This document shows positions 10,047-18,840 of a stretch of DNA of 64,000 nucleotides, piece after piece. Location: positions 62,001 to 126,000 of the forward strand of contig NZ_LZMH01000037.1 of assembly GCF_001673635.1 (NCBI RefSeq). The letters are read 5' to 3'. The translations under genes and the position numbers were made by a program. The notes beneath the pieces are model-generated. The model had not been told where the DNA came from. It ran no database searches and saw nothing but the letters and a program-made list of their open reading frames with translations. Source of the DNA: Mycobacterium asiaticum (GTDB lineage Bacteria > Actinomycetota > Actinomycetes > Mycobacteriales > Mycobacteriaceae). Every line of letters begins with the position of its first letter. Positions within the stretch are counted from its first letter, which is position 1.

Positions 10047-10180
10047 CTCCGACCTCCAACCGTGCGGCGACCTCCCGCGGGTCACCGGACGGCAGAACGG
10101 TATTGCCGCAGTAGCGCCTACCGATCCCAACTTCACCCCGCCTGCAAACTGAACCTGCGGCTGCGGTAGATAGTTGAGCT

Positions 10181-11704
10181 ATGAAATTGGATCCGCGGAC
10201 GCCCGTCGTCGTCGGTGTCGGACAGGCCGCCGAGCGCATCACTGATCCGGGCTACCGGGCCATGTCACCGGTCGAGTTGGCGGCCGCCGCCGCCCAGGCC
10301 GCGCTTGACGACAGCGCCGGTGTCGGGGTGGCGGGTGCCATCGACACGATCGCGGCGCTGCGGCAGTTCGAGATCTCCGGGCCGGTTGCCAACGCGCCGC
10401 TGGGACGCTCCAACAATTACCCGCGGTCGGTCGCCAAACGGATCGGCGCCGAGCCTGGCCGGGCAATCCTGGAGATCGTCGGCGGCCAGGGGCCGCAGAA
10501 ACTGATCACCGAGCTGGCCGGCGAGATCGCGGCGGGCAGATCGGAGGTGGCGCTGATCTTCGGCTCCGATGCGACGTCGACGCTGCGCCATTTCGCCCAG
10601 GCCACCGACAAACCCGACTTCACCGAGACCATCGAGGGCGACCTCGAAGACCGCGGCCAGGGCATCGACTACCTGGTGTCGCGAAACACCGTGATCCACG
10701 GTCTGATCGACGCGCCGACCCAGTACGCGTTGCTGGAGAATGCGCGCCGCTCTGGAACCGGGCTGGGGCCGGCCGAGTATCTGCGCCGCATGGGCGAGCT
10801 GTTCGCGCCGTTCAGCAAGGTCGCCGCAAACAACCCGTTCGCCGCCGCCCCGGTCGAACGGACCGTCGACGAGCTGATCACCGTTACCGGGCGCAACCGG
10901 ATGATCTCGGACCCGTACCCGCGATTGATGGTCGCCCGCGATCAAGTGAACCAGGGCGCGGCGGCGTTGCTGATGTCGGTGGCCACGGCGCGCCGGCTGG
11001 GCGTGCCGGACGAGAAGTGGGTGTACCTGCGCGGCCACGCCGACCTGCAAGAGCAGGACTTGCTCGAACGTCCCGACCTCGGGCATGCGCCGTCGGCCGT
11101 GCTGGCCGCGCGCGAGGCGCTGGACGTGGCCGGTATCAGCGCCGATGACATCGCCACCTTCGACCTGTACAGCTGCTTCCCGGTGCCGGTGTTCAACATC
11201 TGCGACGGACTGTCGATCGCGCCCGATGATCCGCGTGGTCTCACCCTCACCGGCGGACTGCCGTTCTTCGGCGGGGCCGGCAACAACTACTCGATGCACG
11301 CCGTCGCCGAGACCGTCGCCCGCATGCGCAGTGCGCCTGGGGAATTCGGCCTCGTCGGAGCCAACGGCGGCATCCTGAGCAAGTATTCGGTCGGCGTGTA
11401 CTCGACCGAGCCCGCGCCGTGGCGACCCAACCGCAGCGCACAGTTGCAGGCGCAGGTCGACGGCGGACCTACCGTGCCGGTGACCGAACATCCCGACGGT
11501 CCCGGCACCATCGAGACCTACACCGTGCGCCGGGACAACGGACGCCGCACCGGAATCATCATCGGACGGTTGGACTCTGACGCCAGCCGCTTCATCGCGA
11601 CCACCGAGGACGAGGGACTGATCGCCCGCCTCACCGACGAGGACCCGCTGGGCACCGCGGTGCAGGTGCGCTCCTTCGACTACGGCAACCGCTGCTCGCC
11701 CTAG
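10181..11704 (+). CDS. Thiolase-like protein type 1 (TLP1), with additional C-terminal domain
   Basis: This 507-residue protein has a thiolase/SCP2-thiolase-like fold (RTPVVVGVGQAAERI start, AALDDSAGVGVAGAIDTIAAL, DPYPRLMVARDQVNQGAA, and late glycine motif LTGGLPFFGGAGNNYSMHAV). It is followed by about 85 residues (from roughly VPVTEHPDGPGTIETYTV) that fit the extra C-terminal domain of mycobacterial TLP1 proteins. At the position where thiolases carry the nucleophilic cysteine this protein reads VGGQGPQKL, with no cysteine. TLP1 proteins lack classical thiolase activity and may bind acyl-CoA; that is family knowledge, not shown here. The gene overlaps the convergent LLM oxidoreductase by four bases and is not in the H37Rv order as I recall it. 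Confidence 0.82.
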   Translation: MKLDPRTPVVVGVGQAAERITDPGYRAMSPVELAAAAAQAALDDSAGVGVAGAIDTIAALRQFEISGPVANAPLGRSNNYPRSVAKRIGAEPGRAILEIVGGQGPQKLITELAGEIAAGRSEVALIFGSDATSTLRHFAQATDKPDFTETIEGDLEDRGQGIDYLVSRNTVIHGLIDAPTQYALLENARRSGTGLGPAEYLRRMGELFAPFSKVAANNPFAAAPVERTVDELITVTGRNRMISDPYPRLMVARDQVNQGAAALLMSVATARRLGVPDEKWVYLRGHADLQEQDLLERPDLGHAPSAVLAAREALDVAGISADDIATFDLYSCFPVPVFNICDGLSIAPDDPRGLTLTGGLPFFGGAGNNYSMHAVAETVARMRSAPGEFGLVGANGGILSKYSVGVYSTEPAPWRPNRSAQLQAQVDGGPTVPVTEHPDGPGTIETYTVRRDNGRRTGIIIGRLDSDASRFIATTEDEGLIARLTDEDPLGTAVQVRSFDYGNRCSP

Positions 11705-12549
11705 ACGAAGCTGGCCAGCTTGCCGGCCAACCGTTCTACGTACGCGGCCACCTTGTCTTTGTCGCTGTCGGGCATGCCGAACAGCACTTCGGTCACGCCG
11801 AGCTCGGCCCAGCGCGCCAGCTTGTCGGCGTCGGGTTTGAAGTCCAGCGCCACGATCTGGGGCGCGCCGTCACGCCCGGCAGCGGCCCAGGTGTCCTGTA
11901 ACAACTTGACCGGCTCGTCGATGTCGAAGTCGCGGGGAGTGGTGATCCAGCCGTCGGCGCTGCGCGCGATCCACTTGAAATTCTTCTCCGTGCCCGCCGC
12001 GCCGACCAGCACGGGAATGTGGGACTGCACGGGCTTTGGCCAGGCCCAGCTGGGCCCGAACTTGACGAACTCGCCGTCGTATTCCGCTTCCTCCTGCGTC
12101 CACAGCGCCCGCATCGCCTCTAGGTACTCGCGCAGCATGGTGCGACGCCGCCCGGCCGGCACGTTGTGGTCGGCGAGTTCGTCGGTGTTCCAGCCGAATC
12201 CGACGCCGAGGCTGACCCGTCCGCCGGACAGGTGGTCCAGCGTCGCGATACTTTTCGCCAGGGTGATCGGGTCGTGCTCGACGGGCAGCGCCACCGCGGT
12301 GGACAGCCGGACGCGCGACGTCACCGCGCACGCCGCGCCCAGACTCACCCACGGATCGAGGGTGCGCATATAACGGTCGTCAGGCAGTGAGGCGTCGCCT
12401 GTGGTCGGGTGCGCCGCCTCGCGCTTGATCGGGATGTGAGTGTGTTCGGGGACGTAAAACGTCTGGAAACCGTGGTCGTCGGCAAGCTTGGCGGCCGCGG
12501 CCGGGGAGATGCCGCGGTCGCTGGTGAACAGCACGAGTCCGTAGTCCAT
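11701..12549 (-). CDS. LLM-class F420-dependent oxidoreductase (Rv0953c-like)
   Basis: This 282-residue TIM-barrel luciferase-like monooxygenase/F420-dependent oxidoreductase shows MDYGLVLFTSDRGISP, FYVPEHTHIPIKR, LDPWVSLGAACAVTSRVRL, the ATLDHLSGGRVSLGVGFGW signature, and LVGAAGTEKNFKWIARSADGW. Such enzymes use reduced F420 (or FMNH2) to reduce or oxygenate small substrates; the substrate here is unknown. The stop codon overlaps that of the convergent TLP1 gene. The start is the ATG at 12549. It corresponds in place and length to H37Rv Rv0953c. Confidence 0.9.
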   Translation of the reverse strand: MDYGLVLFTSDRGISPAAAAKLADDHGFQTFYVPEHTHIPIKREAAHPTTGDASLPDDRYMRTLDPWVSLGAACAVTSRVRLSTAVALPVEHDPITLAKSIATLDHLSGGRVSLGVGFGWNTDELADHNVPAGRRRTMLREYLEAMRALWTQEEAEYDGEFVKFGPSWAWPKPVQSHIPVLVGAAGTEKNFKWIARSADGWITTPRDFDIDEPVKLLQDTWAAAGRDGAPQIVALDFKPDADKLARWAELGVTEVLFGMPDSDKDKVAAYVERLAGKLASFV

Positions 12550-12740
12550 GCCTCAATTTAGAACGTGTTCTACTTTTGCGCGCGAGCGGCCCCGCTGTCA
12601 TGCCGCCCGGGCGGCGCGGGGTGGCCCCGAGCGGTGCGCGGCCTTTGTTCTGGAAGGTGCGCTAGCGTGGTTGGTCGAATGGCGTCGCACGGCCGGCGCT
12701 GCCCCACGCAATGCGGCCACCGGAAGCAACAGGAGGAGTC

Positions 12741-13637
12741 ATGACCTACTCACCCGGTACTCCCGGATATCAGCAATCGCAGCCGCCGGGGTCCTACGGC
12801 ACTCCGAACACGCCGGCGCCGGCGCAGACCGAGCCGGGTGAGAGCAAGCTGGGGGTCTACCTGACCATCGCGGTAGCGGCGCTGGGTCTGCTCGCCTACT
12901 TCTTCAGCTTCGGCCCGGTCTTCACCTACGGCAACGATCTCGGCGGCTCCGGCAGTGAGCTGTTCAACGAATTCGCATTGGCGGTAGTAGTAGCGGTGCT
13001 GGCCGCACTGCTCGCCGGGGTGAGCCTGCTTCCCAAAGCCAAGAGCTACGTGACGATCTTCGCGGTGCTCTCGGTGCTGGCCGTCTTGCTGGTCATCTCC
13101 GCGACGTTCAACAAGCCGAACTCGTACTCGACCGGTTGGGCGCTGTGGATCGTCCTGGTGCTGATCGTCTTCGAGGCGGTGGCCGCGGTTGCCGCGCTGC
13201 TGCTGGACGCGGGCGTGATCACCGCCCCCACCCCGCGGCCTAAGTACGACCCGTTCGGTGGGTACGGACAGTACGGCCAGTACGGCCAGTACGGCGGCCA
13301 ACCGGGTGGCTACTACGGTCAGCCGGGTGCACAGCAGCCCGCGCAGAACCCCGCCGGCTACGGCTCGCAATACGGCGGCGGTTACGCGTCGAGCCCCAAC
13401 CCGCAGTCCGGCGGGTTCCCCGCCCAGCAGCCGGCGCAGTCGCCCCCCCAGCAACCGCAGCAGGGCCCGACGCACACCCCGCCCACCGGGTTCCCGAGCT
13501 TCAGCCCGCCGCCGCCGGTCAGCGCCGGTTCTGGATCCCAGGGGGGCCAGGCGCCGGTCAATTACTCACAGCCCCCCGAGGGGCAGCAGTCCTACGGTCA
13601 AGGCCAGCAGTCGTCGCCTGGCTCGGCGCCGGTCTAA
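12741..13637 (+). CDS. 34-kDa antigen family membrane protein (Rv0954-like)
   Basis: This 298-residue protein starts at ATG 12741 directly after a strong AGGAGG Shine-Dalgarno. The N-terminal half has a short Pro-rich lead and four hydrophobic segments ([76 protein letters not shown]). The C-terminal half is low complexity, rich in Gly, Tyr, Gln and Pro, with [11 protein letters not shown] and [15 protein letters not shown] runs, ending SSPGSAPV. It matches H37Rv Rv0954, reported as part of the mycobacterial division machinery, and precedes perM by 39 bases, so the two probably form an operon. The disordered tail may recruit division proteins (inference). Confidence 0.9.
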   Translation: MTYSPGTPGYQQSQPPGSYGTPNTPAPAQTEPGESKLGVYLTIAVAALGLLAYFFSFGPVFTYGNDLGGSGSELFNEFALAVVVAVLAALLAGVSLLPKAKSYVTIFAVLSVLAVLLVISATFNKPNSYSTGWALWIVLVLIVFEAVAAVAALLLDAGVITAPTPRPKYDPFGGYGQYGQYGQYGGQPGGYYGQPGAQQPAQNPAGYGSQYGGGYASSPNPQSGGFPAQQPAQSPPQQPQQGPTHTPPTGFPSFSPPPPVSAGSGSQGGQAPVNYSQPPEGQQSYGQGQQSSPGSAPV

Positions 13638-13676
13638 ACGAGCGCTCTCGCGCCTGGTAAGGCTCGTGCGCGAAGA

Positions 13677-15014
13677 GTGAACAGGGTGTCGGCAAGAAGC
13701 GAGGACAACCAGTCCGCGGGTGCTCGGCAGGCGCGTGACCTCGTTCGGGTGGCGTTCGCGCCCGCCGTGGTGGCGCTGGTCATCATCGCGGCTGTCACGC
13801 TGCTGGAACTGCTGATCGCCAACAGCGACATGACCGGCGCATTGGGCGCCATCGCAAGCATGTGGCTCGGCATCCACCAGGTGCCGGTATCAATTGGCGG
13901 CCGGGAGCTCGGCGTCATGCCGCTGCTACCCGTCCTGCTGATGGTGTGGGCCACCGCGCGCGCCACGGCGCGGGCCACGTCTGCGTACTCGTCGTGGCTT
14001 GTGGTGCGCTGGGTCATCGCGTCGTCGCTGGGCGGGCCGTTGTTGATGACGGCGATCGCACTGGCCGTGATACACGATGCGTCGTCGGTGCTGACCGAGT
14101 TGCAGACACCCAGCGCCCTACGGGCTTTCACGAGCGTGCTGGTGGTGCACGCGGTCGGCGCCGCGATCGGGGTGTGGTCGCGGGTGGGCCGACGCGCCCT
14201 GGCCACCTCCCCGCTGCCCAACTGGCTGGGCGACTCGCTACGCGCGGCCACCGCCGGGGTATTGGCATTGTTGGGTCTGTCGGGGATGGTGACGGCCGGG
14301 TCGCTGGTTGTGCACTGGGCGACGATGCAGGACCTGTACGGCATCACCGAGTCCATCTGGGGGCAGTTCAACCTGACCGTGCTGTCGGTGCTGTACACGC
14401 CCAACGTCATCGTCGGTGCGTCGGCGGTCGCGGTGGGATCGAGCGCGCACATCGGGTTCGCGACGTTCAGTTCGTTCACGGTGTTCGGTGGCGATGTGCC
14501 GGCGTTGCCAATCCTGGCCGCGGCGCCGACGCCGCCGCTGGGCCCGGTGTGGGTGGCACTGCTGATCGTCGGGGCGGCGTCGGGTGTCGCGGTAGGGCAG
14601 CAGTGCGCCCGGCGCGCGCTGCCGTTGTTCGCCGCGATGGCCAAGCTGCTGGTGGCCGGGGTCGTGGGTGCGTCGGCGATGACGCTGCTCGGCTACGGCG
14701 GTGGCGGCAGGCTGGGAAACTTCGGGGATGTCGGCGTCGACAAGAGCGCGCTGTTCCTGGGTGTGCTGTTCTGGTTCACGGTCGTCGGTGCCGTCACAGT
14801 GGTGATGGCCGGCGGGATTCGGCGCCGACCCCGGCGACGTCGAGCGAAACCGGTGCCCGTGGAAGCCGAAGAACCCGTACTGGGGGTCTTCGACGACGAC
14901 ATCGAGCCCAGTGAGGCCTCGGACGTCCCAGATGCCCCTGAAGTCCCTGAAGAAGAGGCGTTGGGTGGCGCGCCGGAGCCCGACGAAGGTCCGGGCGGTG
15001 AGCGGCAGGATTGA
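13677..15014 (+). CDS. perM: Integral membrane cell-division protein PerM
   Basis: This 445-residue protein (DUF6350) begins with GTG ([23 protein letters not shown]). It has about nine to ten hydrophobic segments, for example [68 protein letters not shown] and [17 protein letters not shown], then an acidic Pro/Glu cytoplasmic tail ([19 protein letters not shown]). It matches H37Rv Rv0955, PerM, needed for persistence in chronic infection and for division at low magnesium by stabilising FtsB. It is located just after Rv0954, another divisome-associated protein. The next gene, purN, appears to have its own leaderless promoter. Confidence 0.93.
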   Translation: MNRVSARSEDNQSAGARQARDLVRVAFAPAVVALVIIAAVTLLELLIANSDMTGALGAIASMWLGIHQVPVSIGGRELGVMPLLPVLLMVWATARATARATSAYSSWLVVRWVIASSLGGPLLMTAIALAVIHDASSVLTELQTPSALRAFTSVLVVHAVGAAIGVWSRVGRRALATSPLPNWLGDSLRAATAGVLALLGLSGMVTAGSLVVHWATMQDLYGITESIWGQFNLTVLSVLYTPNVIVGASAVAVGSSAHIGFATFSSFTVFGGDVPALPILAAAPTPPLGPVWVALLIVGAASGVAVGQQCARRALPLFAAMAKLLVAGVVGASAMTLLGYGGGGRLGNFGDVGVDKSALFLGVLFWFTVVGAVTVVMAGGIRRRPRRRRAKPVPVEAEEPVLGVFDDDIEPSEASDVPDAPEVPEEEALGGAPEPDEGPGGERQD

Positions 15015-15073
15015 CGGGCTTCCGGCCGGGTCTGCCGCGCGCCGGGCATCGTCGCACCACTAGGCTTCCGCGT

Positions 15074-15715
15074 GTGCAGGAACCGCTCCGTGTGCCCCCA
15101 AGTGCACCGGCGCGGCTGGTGGTCCTGGCGTCCGGGACAGGTTCACTGCTGAACTCCCTGATCGAGGCGGCCGTCGGCGACTACCCGGCGCGGGTGGTGG
15201 CCGTCGGCGTGGATCGCGACTGCCGGGCCACCGAGATCGCCGCGCGGGCAGCCATCCCGGCCTACAAAGTCAGCGTCGGCGACCATCCGGGGCGCGACGC
15301 CTGGGACGCCGCCATCACCGCGGCCACCGCCGCACATCAGCCTGACCTGGTGGTATCCGCCGGATTCATGAGAATCCTTGGCCCGCAATTCCTTTCGCGC
15401 TTCATGGGGCGCACCGTCAATACCCATCCGGCGCTGTTGCCGGCCTTCCCGGGCGCGCACGGCGTGCGCGACGCGCTGGCCTACGGGGTGAAAGTCACCG
15501 GCTGTACGGTGCACCTGGTGGACGCCGGTGTCGACACCGGACCGATACTGGCCCAGCAGCCCGTCGAGGTGCTCGACGGCGACGACGAGGACTCCTTGCA
15601 TGAACGCATCAAGGTTGTGGAACGGCAACTGCTGGTGAAAGTGGTGGCCGCCATGGCAACCGGCGGCGTGACGGTGATCGAGCGAAAGGCGACTCTGGGG
15701 ATGAACACAGCATGA
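15074..15715 (+). CDS. purN: Phosphoribosylglycinamide formyltransferase
   Basis: This 213-residue GAR transformylase transfers formyl from 10-formyl-THF to GAR, the third step of purine synthesis. Visible motifs are [16 protein letters not shown] (phosphate-binding loop), [13 protein letters not shown], the catalytic Asn-His pair in [15 protein letters not shown], and the Asp in [15 protein letters not shown]. The frame is open upstream, but GTG 15074 was chosen. A -10-like TAGGCT (15061-15066) ends seven bases before it, the geometry of a mycobacterial leaderless transcript, and homology to other PurN proteins begins there ([18 protein letters not shown]). The stop overlaps the purH start by four bases (ATGA). 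Confidence 0.95.
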   Translation: MQEPLRVPPSAPARLVVLASGTGSLLNSLIEAAVGDYPARVVAVGVDRDCRATEIAARAAIPAYKVSVGDHPGRDAWDAAITAATAAHQPDLVVSAGFMRILGPQFLSRFMGRTVNTHPALLPAFPGAHGVRDALAYGVKVTGCTVHLVDAGVDTGPILAQQPVEVLDGDDEDSLHERIKVVERQLLVKVVAAMATGGVTVIERKATLGMNTA

Positions 15716-17277
15716 GCATCGACAAGAAGCCGATCCGCCGCGCATTGATCAGCGTGTACGACAAGACCGGGCTGGTCGAGCTGGCGCAGGGGCTCGCGGC
15801 GGCCGGTGTGGAGATCGTCTCCACCGGCTCGACGGCGAAGACCATTGCCGATAAAGCGATCCCGGTGACCCGGGTCGAGGAGCTGACCGGCTTCCCCGAG
15901 GTGCTCGACGGCCGCGTGAAGACCCTGCACCCCAAGGTGCATGCCGGGCTGTTGGCCGACCTCCGCAAACCAGCACACGAGGCGGCCCTGGAAGAGCTCG
16001 GAGTCAAGGCCTTCGAACTCGTCGTCGTCAACCTCTACCCGTTCACCCAGACCGTCGAATCCGGCGCCGGCGTCGATGAGTGCGTCGAGCAGATCGACAT
16101 CGGCGGACCCTCCATGGTGCGCGCGGCAGCCAAGAATCACCCGAGCGTCGCTGTGGTGGTCGACCCGCGCGGCTACGACGGGGTGCTGGCCGCGGTGCGC
16201 AACGGCGGTTTTACCCTCGCCGAGCGCAAAAAGCTGGCGTCGCTGGCGTTTCAGCACACCGCCGAATACGACATCGCCGTCGCCACGTGGATGCAGGAGA
16301 CCTTGGCGCCCGACGACCCGCCGCAGCAGTTTCCGCATTTCTTCGCCCGCAACTGGCGCCGCCAGGCGACCCTGCGTTACGGCGAGAACCCGCACCAGCA
16401 GGCCGCGCTCTACGCCGATCCCGCCGCCTGGCCGGGTCTGGCGCAGGCCGAGCAGCTGCACGGAAAAGATATGTCCTACAACAACTTCACCGATGCGGAC
16501 GCGGCCTGGCGCGCCGCCTTCGACCACGAGCAGACCTGCGTCGCGATCATCAAGCACGCCAACCCCTGCGGCATCGCAATCTCCGACGTCTCGGTCGCCG
16601 ACGCGCACCGCAAAGCCCACGAATGCGACCCGCTGAGCGCCTTCGGCGGCGTGATCGCGGCCAACACCGAAGTCAGCGTCGAAATGGCCGAATACGTCAG
16701 CACGATCTTCACCGAGGTGATCGTTGCGCCGGCCTACGAGCCCGGGGCCGTCGAGATACTGACCCGCAAGAAGAACATCCGGGTGCTGGTGGCTTCCGAA
16801 CCTCTGGCGGGTGGGCACGAATTGCGTCCGATCAGCGGCGGGCTGCTCATCCAGCAGCGCGACCAGCTCGACGCGCACGGTGACAACCCGAACAACTGGA
16901 CCCTGGCCACCGGTGAGCCCGCCGACCCGGCCACCCTGACCGACCTGGTCTTCGCGTGGCGTGCCTGCCGCGCGGTCAAGTCCAACGCGATCGTCATCGT
17001 CTCCGGCGGCGCCACCATCGGCGTCGGGATGGGACAGGTCAACCGGGTCGACGCGGCCCGGCTGGCCGTCGAGAGAGGTGGCGACCGGGTCCGCGGCGCG
17101 GTCGGCGCCTCCGACGCGTTCTTCCCGTTCCCGGACGGACTGGAGACCCTGGCCGCCGCCGGGGTCGAGGCGATCGTGCATCCCGGCGGTTCGGTGCGCG
17201 ACGACGAGGTGACGGCCGCGGCCACCAAGGCGGGGATCACGTTGTACCTCACCGGGGCACGCCACTTCGCCCACTGA
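15712..17277 (+). CDS. purH: Bifunctional AICAR transformylase/IMP cyclohydrolase
   Basis: This 521-residue enzyme completes purine synthesis. The N-terminal IMP cyclohydrolase domain (about residues 1-200) shows [45 protein letters not shown] and [16 protein letters not shown]. The C-terminal AICAR transformylase domain shows [24 protein letters not shown] (catalytic Lys-His) and [19 protein letters not shown]. It is translationally coupled to purN by a four-base overlap. Immediately after the stop comes a 21-bp tandem repeat array, then a hairpin before the AAA+ gene. Confidence 0.97.
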   Translation: MSIDKKPIRRALISVYDKTGLVELAQGLAAAGVEIVSTGSTAKTIADKAIPVTRVEELTGFPEVLDGRVKTLHPKVHAGLLADLRKPAHEAALEELGVKAFELVVVNLYPFTQTVESGAGVDECVEQIDIGGPSMVRAAAKNHPSVAVVVDPRGYDGVLAAVRNGGFTLAERKKLASLAFQHTAEYDIAVATWMQETLAPDDPPQQFPHFFARNWRRQATLRYGENPHQQAALYADPAAWPGLAQAEQLHGKDMSYNNFTDADAAWRAAFDHEQTCVAIIKHANPCGIAISDVSVADAHRKAHECDPLSAFGGVIAANTEVSVEMAEYVSTIFTEVIVAPAYEPGAVEILTRKKNIRVLVASEPLAGGHELRPISGGLLIQQRDQLDAHGDNPNNWTLATGEPADPATLTDLVFAWRACRAVKSNAIVIVSGGATIGVGMGQVNRVDAARLAVERGGDRVRGAVGASDAFFPFPDGLETLAAAGVEAIVHPGGSVRDDEVTAAATKAGITLYLTGARHFAH

Positions 17278-17366
17278 GCCGAGCCCCTGCCCGGCTCAGC
17301 CGAGCCCCTGCCCGGCTCAGCCGAGCCCTGCCCGGCTCAGCCGAGCCCCTGCCCGGCTCAGCCGAG
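17277..17366. repeat. 21-bp tandem repeat with palindromic unit, about four copies
   Basis: Directly after the purH stop, the unit AGCCGAGCCCCTGCCCGGCTC occurs at 17277-17297 and 17298-17318, in a 20-base form missing one C at 17319-17338, and at 17339-17359, followed by a partial AGCCGAG. Each unit contains GAGCC...GGCTC, so single units can form small stems and neighbouring units can pair in several registers. It is a VNTR-like locus and probably variable between strains. It may also form the 3' end structure of the purNH transcript. Confidence 0.93.
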
Positions 17367-17418
17367 AGTGAAATCTACGACCGACACGCCGCGCGGTGCG
17401 TCGGGAAAGTCACTCTCG
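17363..17418. terminator. Hairpin after the purH tandem repeat
   Basis: The nine-base arms CGAGAGTGA (17363-17371) and TCACTCTCG (17410-17418) are perfect reverse complements. Between them an inner imperfect stem can form around CGACACGCCGCGCGGTGCGTCG. It lies after the purH repeat array and before the -10-like TAGCTT of the next gene, so it is a likely transcript end without a U-tract. Function inferred from position. Confidence 0.5.
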
Positions 17419-17454
17419 TCGGCACAACGAAAGACGGCGCCGTAGCTTGGAGTG

Positions 17455-18840
17455 GTGACTTCACCGAGCAATCTGCCCCGCACCGTCGGCGAGCTGCGTG
17501 CCTCCGGTCACCGTGAGCGGGGCGTCAAGCAGGAAATCCGCGAGAATCTTCTGACCGCGCTGGCCGAGGGCGACGAAATTTGGCCTGGGATTCTAGGTTT
17601 TGATGACACCGTCATCCCGCAACTCGAGCGCGCGCTGATCGCCGGCCACGACTTCGTGTTGCTGGGCGAACGCGGCCAGGGCAAGACGCGGCTGTTGCGG
17701 GCCCTCACCGGCCTGCTCGACGAGTGGACGCCGGTGATCGAAGGCTCCGAGCTGGGTGAGCACCCCTACACGCCGATCACGCCGGAGTGGATCCGCCGCG
17801 CCGCCCAGCTGCAAGACGACCTGCCGATCGCCTGGAAGCACCGCAGCGAGCGGTACACCGAGAAGTTGGCTACCCCCGACACCAGCGTCGCCGACCTGGT
17901 CGGTGACATCGACCCGATCAAGGTCGCCGAGGGCCGCAGCCTCGGCGACCCGGAAACCATCGCCTACGGGCTGATCCCGCGGGCCCACCGCGGCATCGTG
18001 GCCGTCAACGAATTGCCCGACCTCGCCGAACGCATCCAGGTCTCGATGCTCAACGTCATGGAGGAGCGCGACATCCAGGTGCGCGGCTACACGCTGCGGC
18101 TGCCGCTCGACGTCCTGGTCGTAGCCAGCGCCAACCCGGAGGACTACACCAACCGCGGCCGCATCATCACGCCGCTCAAGGACCGGTTCGGCGCCGAGAT
18201 CCGCACCCACTATCCCCTCGAACTGAGCGCCGAGATCGGGGTCATCGCCCAGGAGGCGCACCTGAGCGCGCAGGTGCCCGATTACCTGCTGCAGATCATC
18301 GCGCGGTTCGCCCGCTACCTGCGCGAGTCCAGTTCGGTCGACCAGCGCTCGGGTGTGTCGGCGCGGTTCGCGATCGCCGCGGCCGAGACGGTCGCCGCGG
18401 CGGCCCGGCATCGCGGCGCGATCCTGGGCGAGACCGACCCGGTGGCCCGGGTGGTCGACCTGGGCACGATCATCGACGTGCTGCGCGGCAAGCTGGAATT
18501 CGAATCCGGCGAGGAGGGCCGCGAGCAGGCCGTGCTGGAGCATCTGCTGCGTCGCGCCACCGCCGACACCGCCTCGCGGGTGCTGGGCGGCATCGACGTC
18601 GGCACGCTGGTGTCGGCCGTCGAGAGCGGTTCCGCGGTGACGACGGGCGAACGAGTGTCGGCCAAGGACGTACTGGCCGCGGTCCCCGGGTTGCCGGTGG
18701 TGGAGAAGATCGCGGCGAAACTGGGCGCCGAATCCGAAGGGGAGCGGGCCGCGGCATTGGAATTGGCCCTGGAGGCGTTGTATTTGGCCAAGCGGGTGGA
18801 CAAGGTATCCGGAGAAGGGCAAACCGTCTATGGCCAATAG
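17455..18840 (+). CDS. AAA+ ATPase, magnesium-chelatase ChlI/MoxR-like (Rv0958-like)
   Basis: This protein of about 461 residues has a ChlI-type AAA+ module near its N-terminus: Walker A LLGERGQGKTRLLRALTG (about residues 65-80), Walker B-like GIVAVNELPDLAERIQ, sensor region VVASANPEDYTNRGRIITPLKDRFG. An additional helical C-terminal half follows. The start is taken as GTG 17455, because TAGCTT (17443-17448) ends six bases before it, as in leaderless genes; GTG 17452 is in frame and equally possible by eye. The next gene, a VWA-domain protein, overlaps its end by 11 bases. Such MoxR/VWA pairs act as metal-insertion or protein-remodelling machines; the target here is unknown. Confidence 0.9.
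   Translation: MTSPSNLPRTVGELRASGHRERGVKQEIRENLLTALAEGDEIWPGILGFDDTVIPQLERALIAGHDFVLLGERGQGKTRLLRALTGLLDEWTPVIEGSELGEHPYTPITPEWIRRAAQLQDDLPIAWKHRSERYTEKLATPDTSVADLVGDIDPIKVAEGRSLGDPETIAYGLIPRAHRGIVAVNELPDLAERIQVSMLNVMEERDIQVRGYTLRLPLDVLVVASANPEDYTNRGRIITPLKDRFGAEIRTHYPLELSAEIGVIAQEAHLSAQVPDYLLQIIARFARYLRESSSVDQRSGVSARFAIAAAETVAAAARHRGAILGETDPVARVVDLGTIIDVLRGKLEFESGEEGREQAVLEHLLRRATADTASRVLGGIDVGTLVSAVESGSAVTTGERVSAKDVLAAVPGLPVVEKIAAKLGAESEGERAAALELALEALYLAKRVDKVSGEGQTVYGQ

Noticed and set aside
15481..17274. A 597-codon open frame antisense to purH
   Set aside because: Composition is the mirror of purH codons, no family resemblance is seen, and purH itself is beyond doubt.
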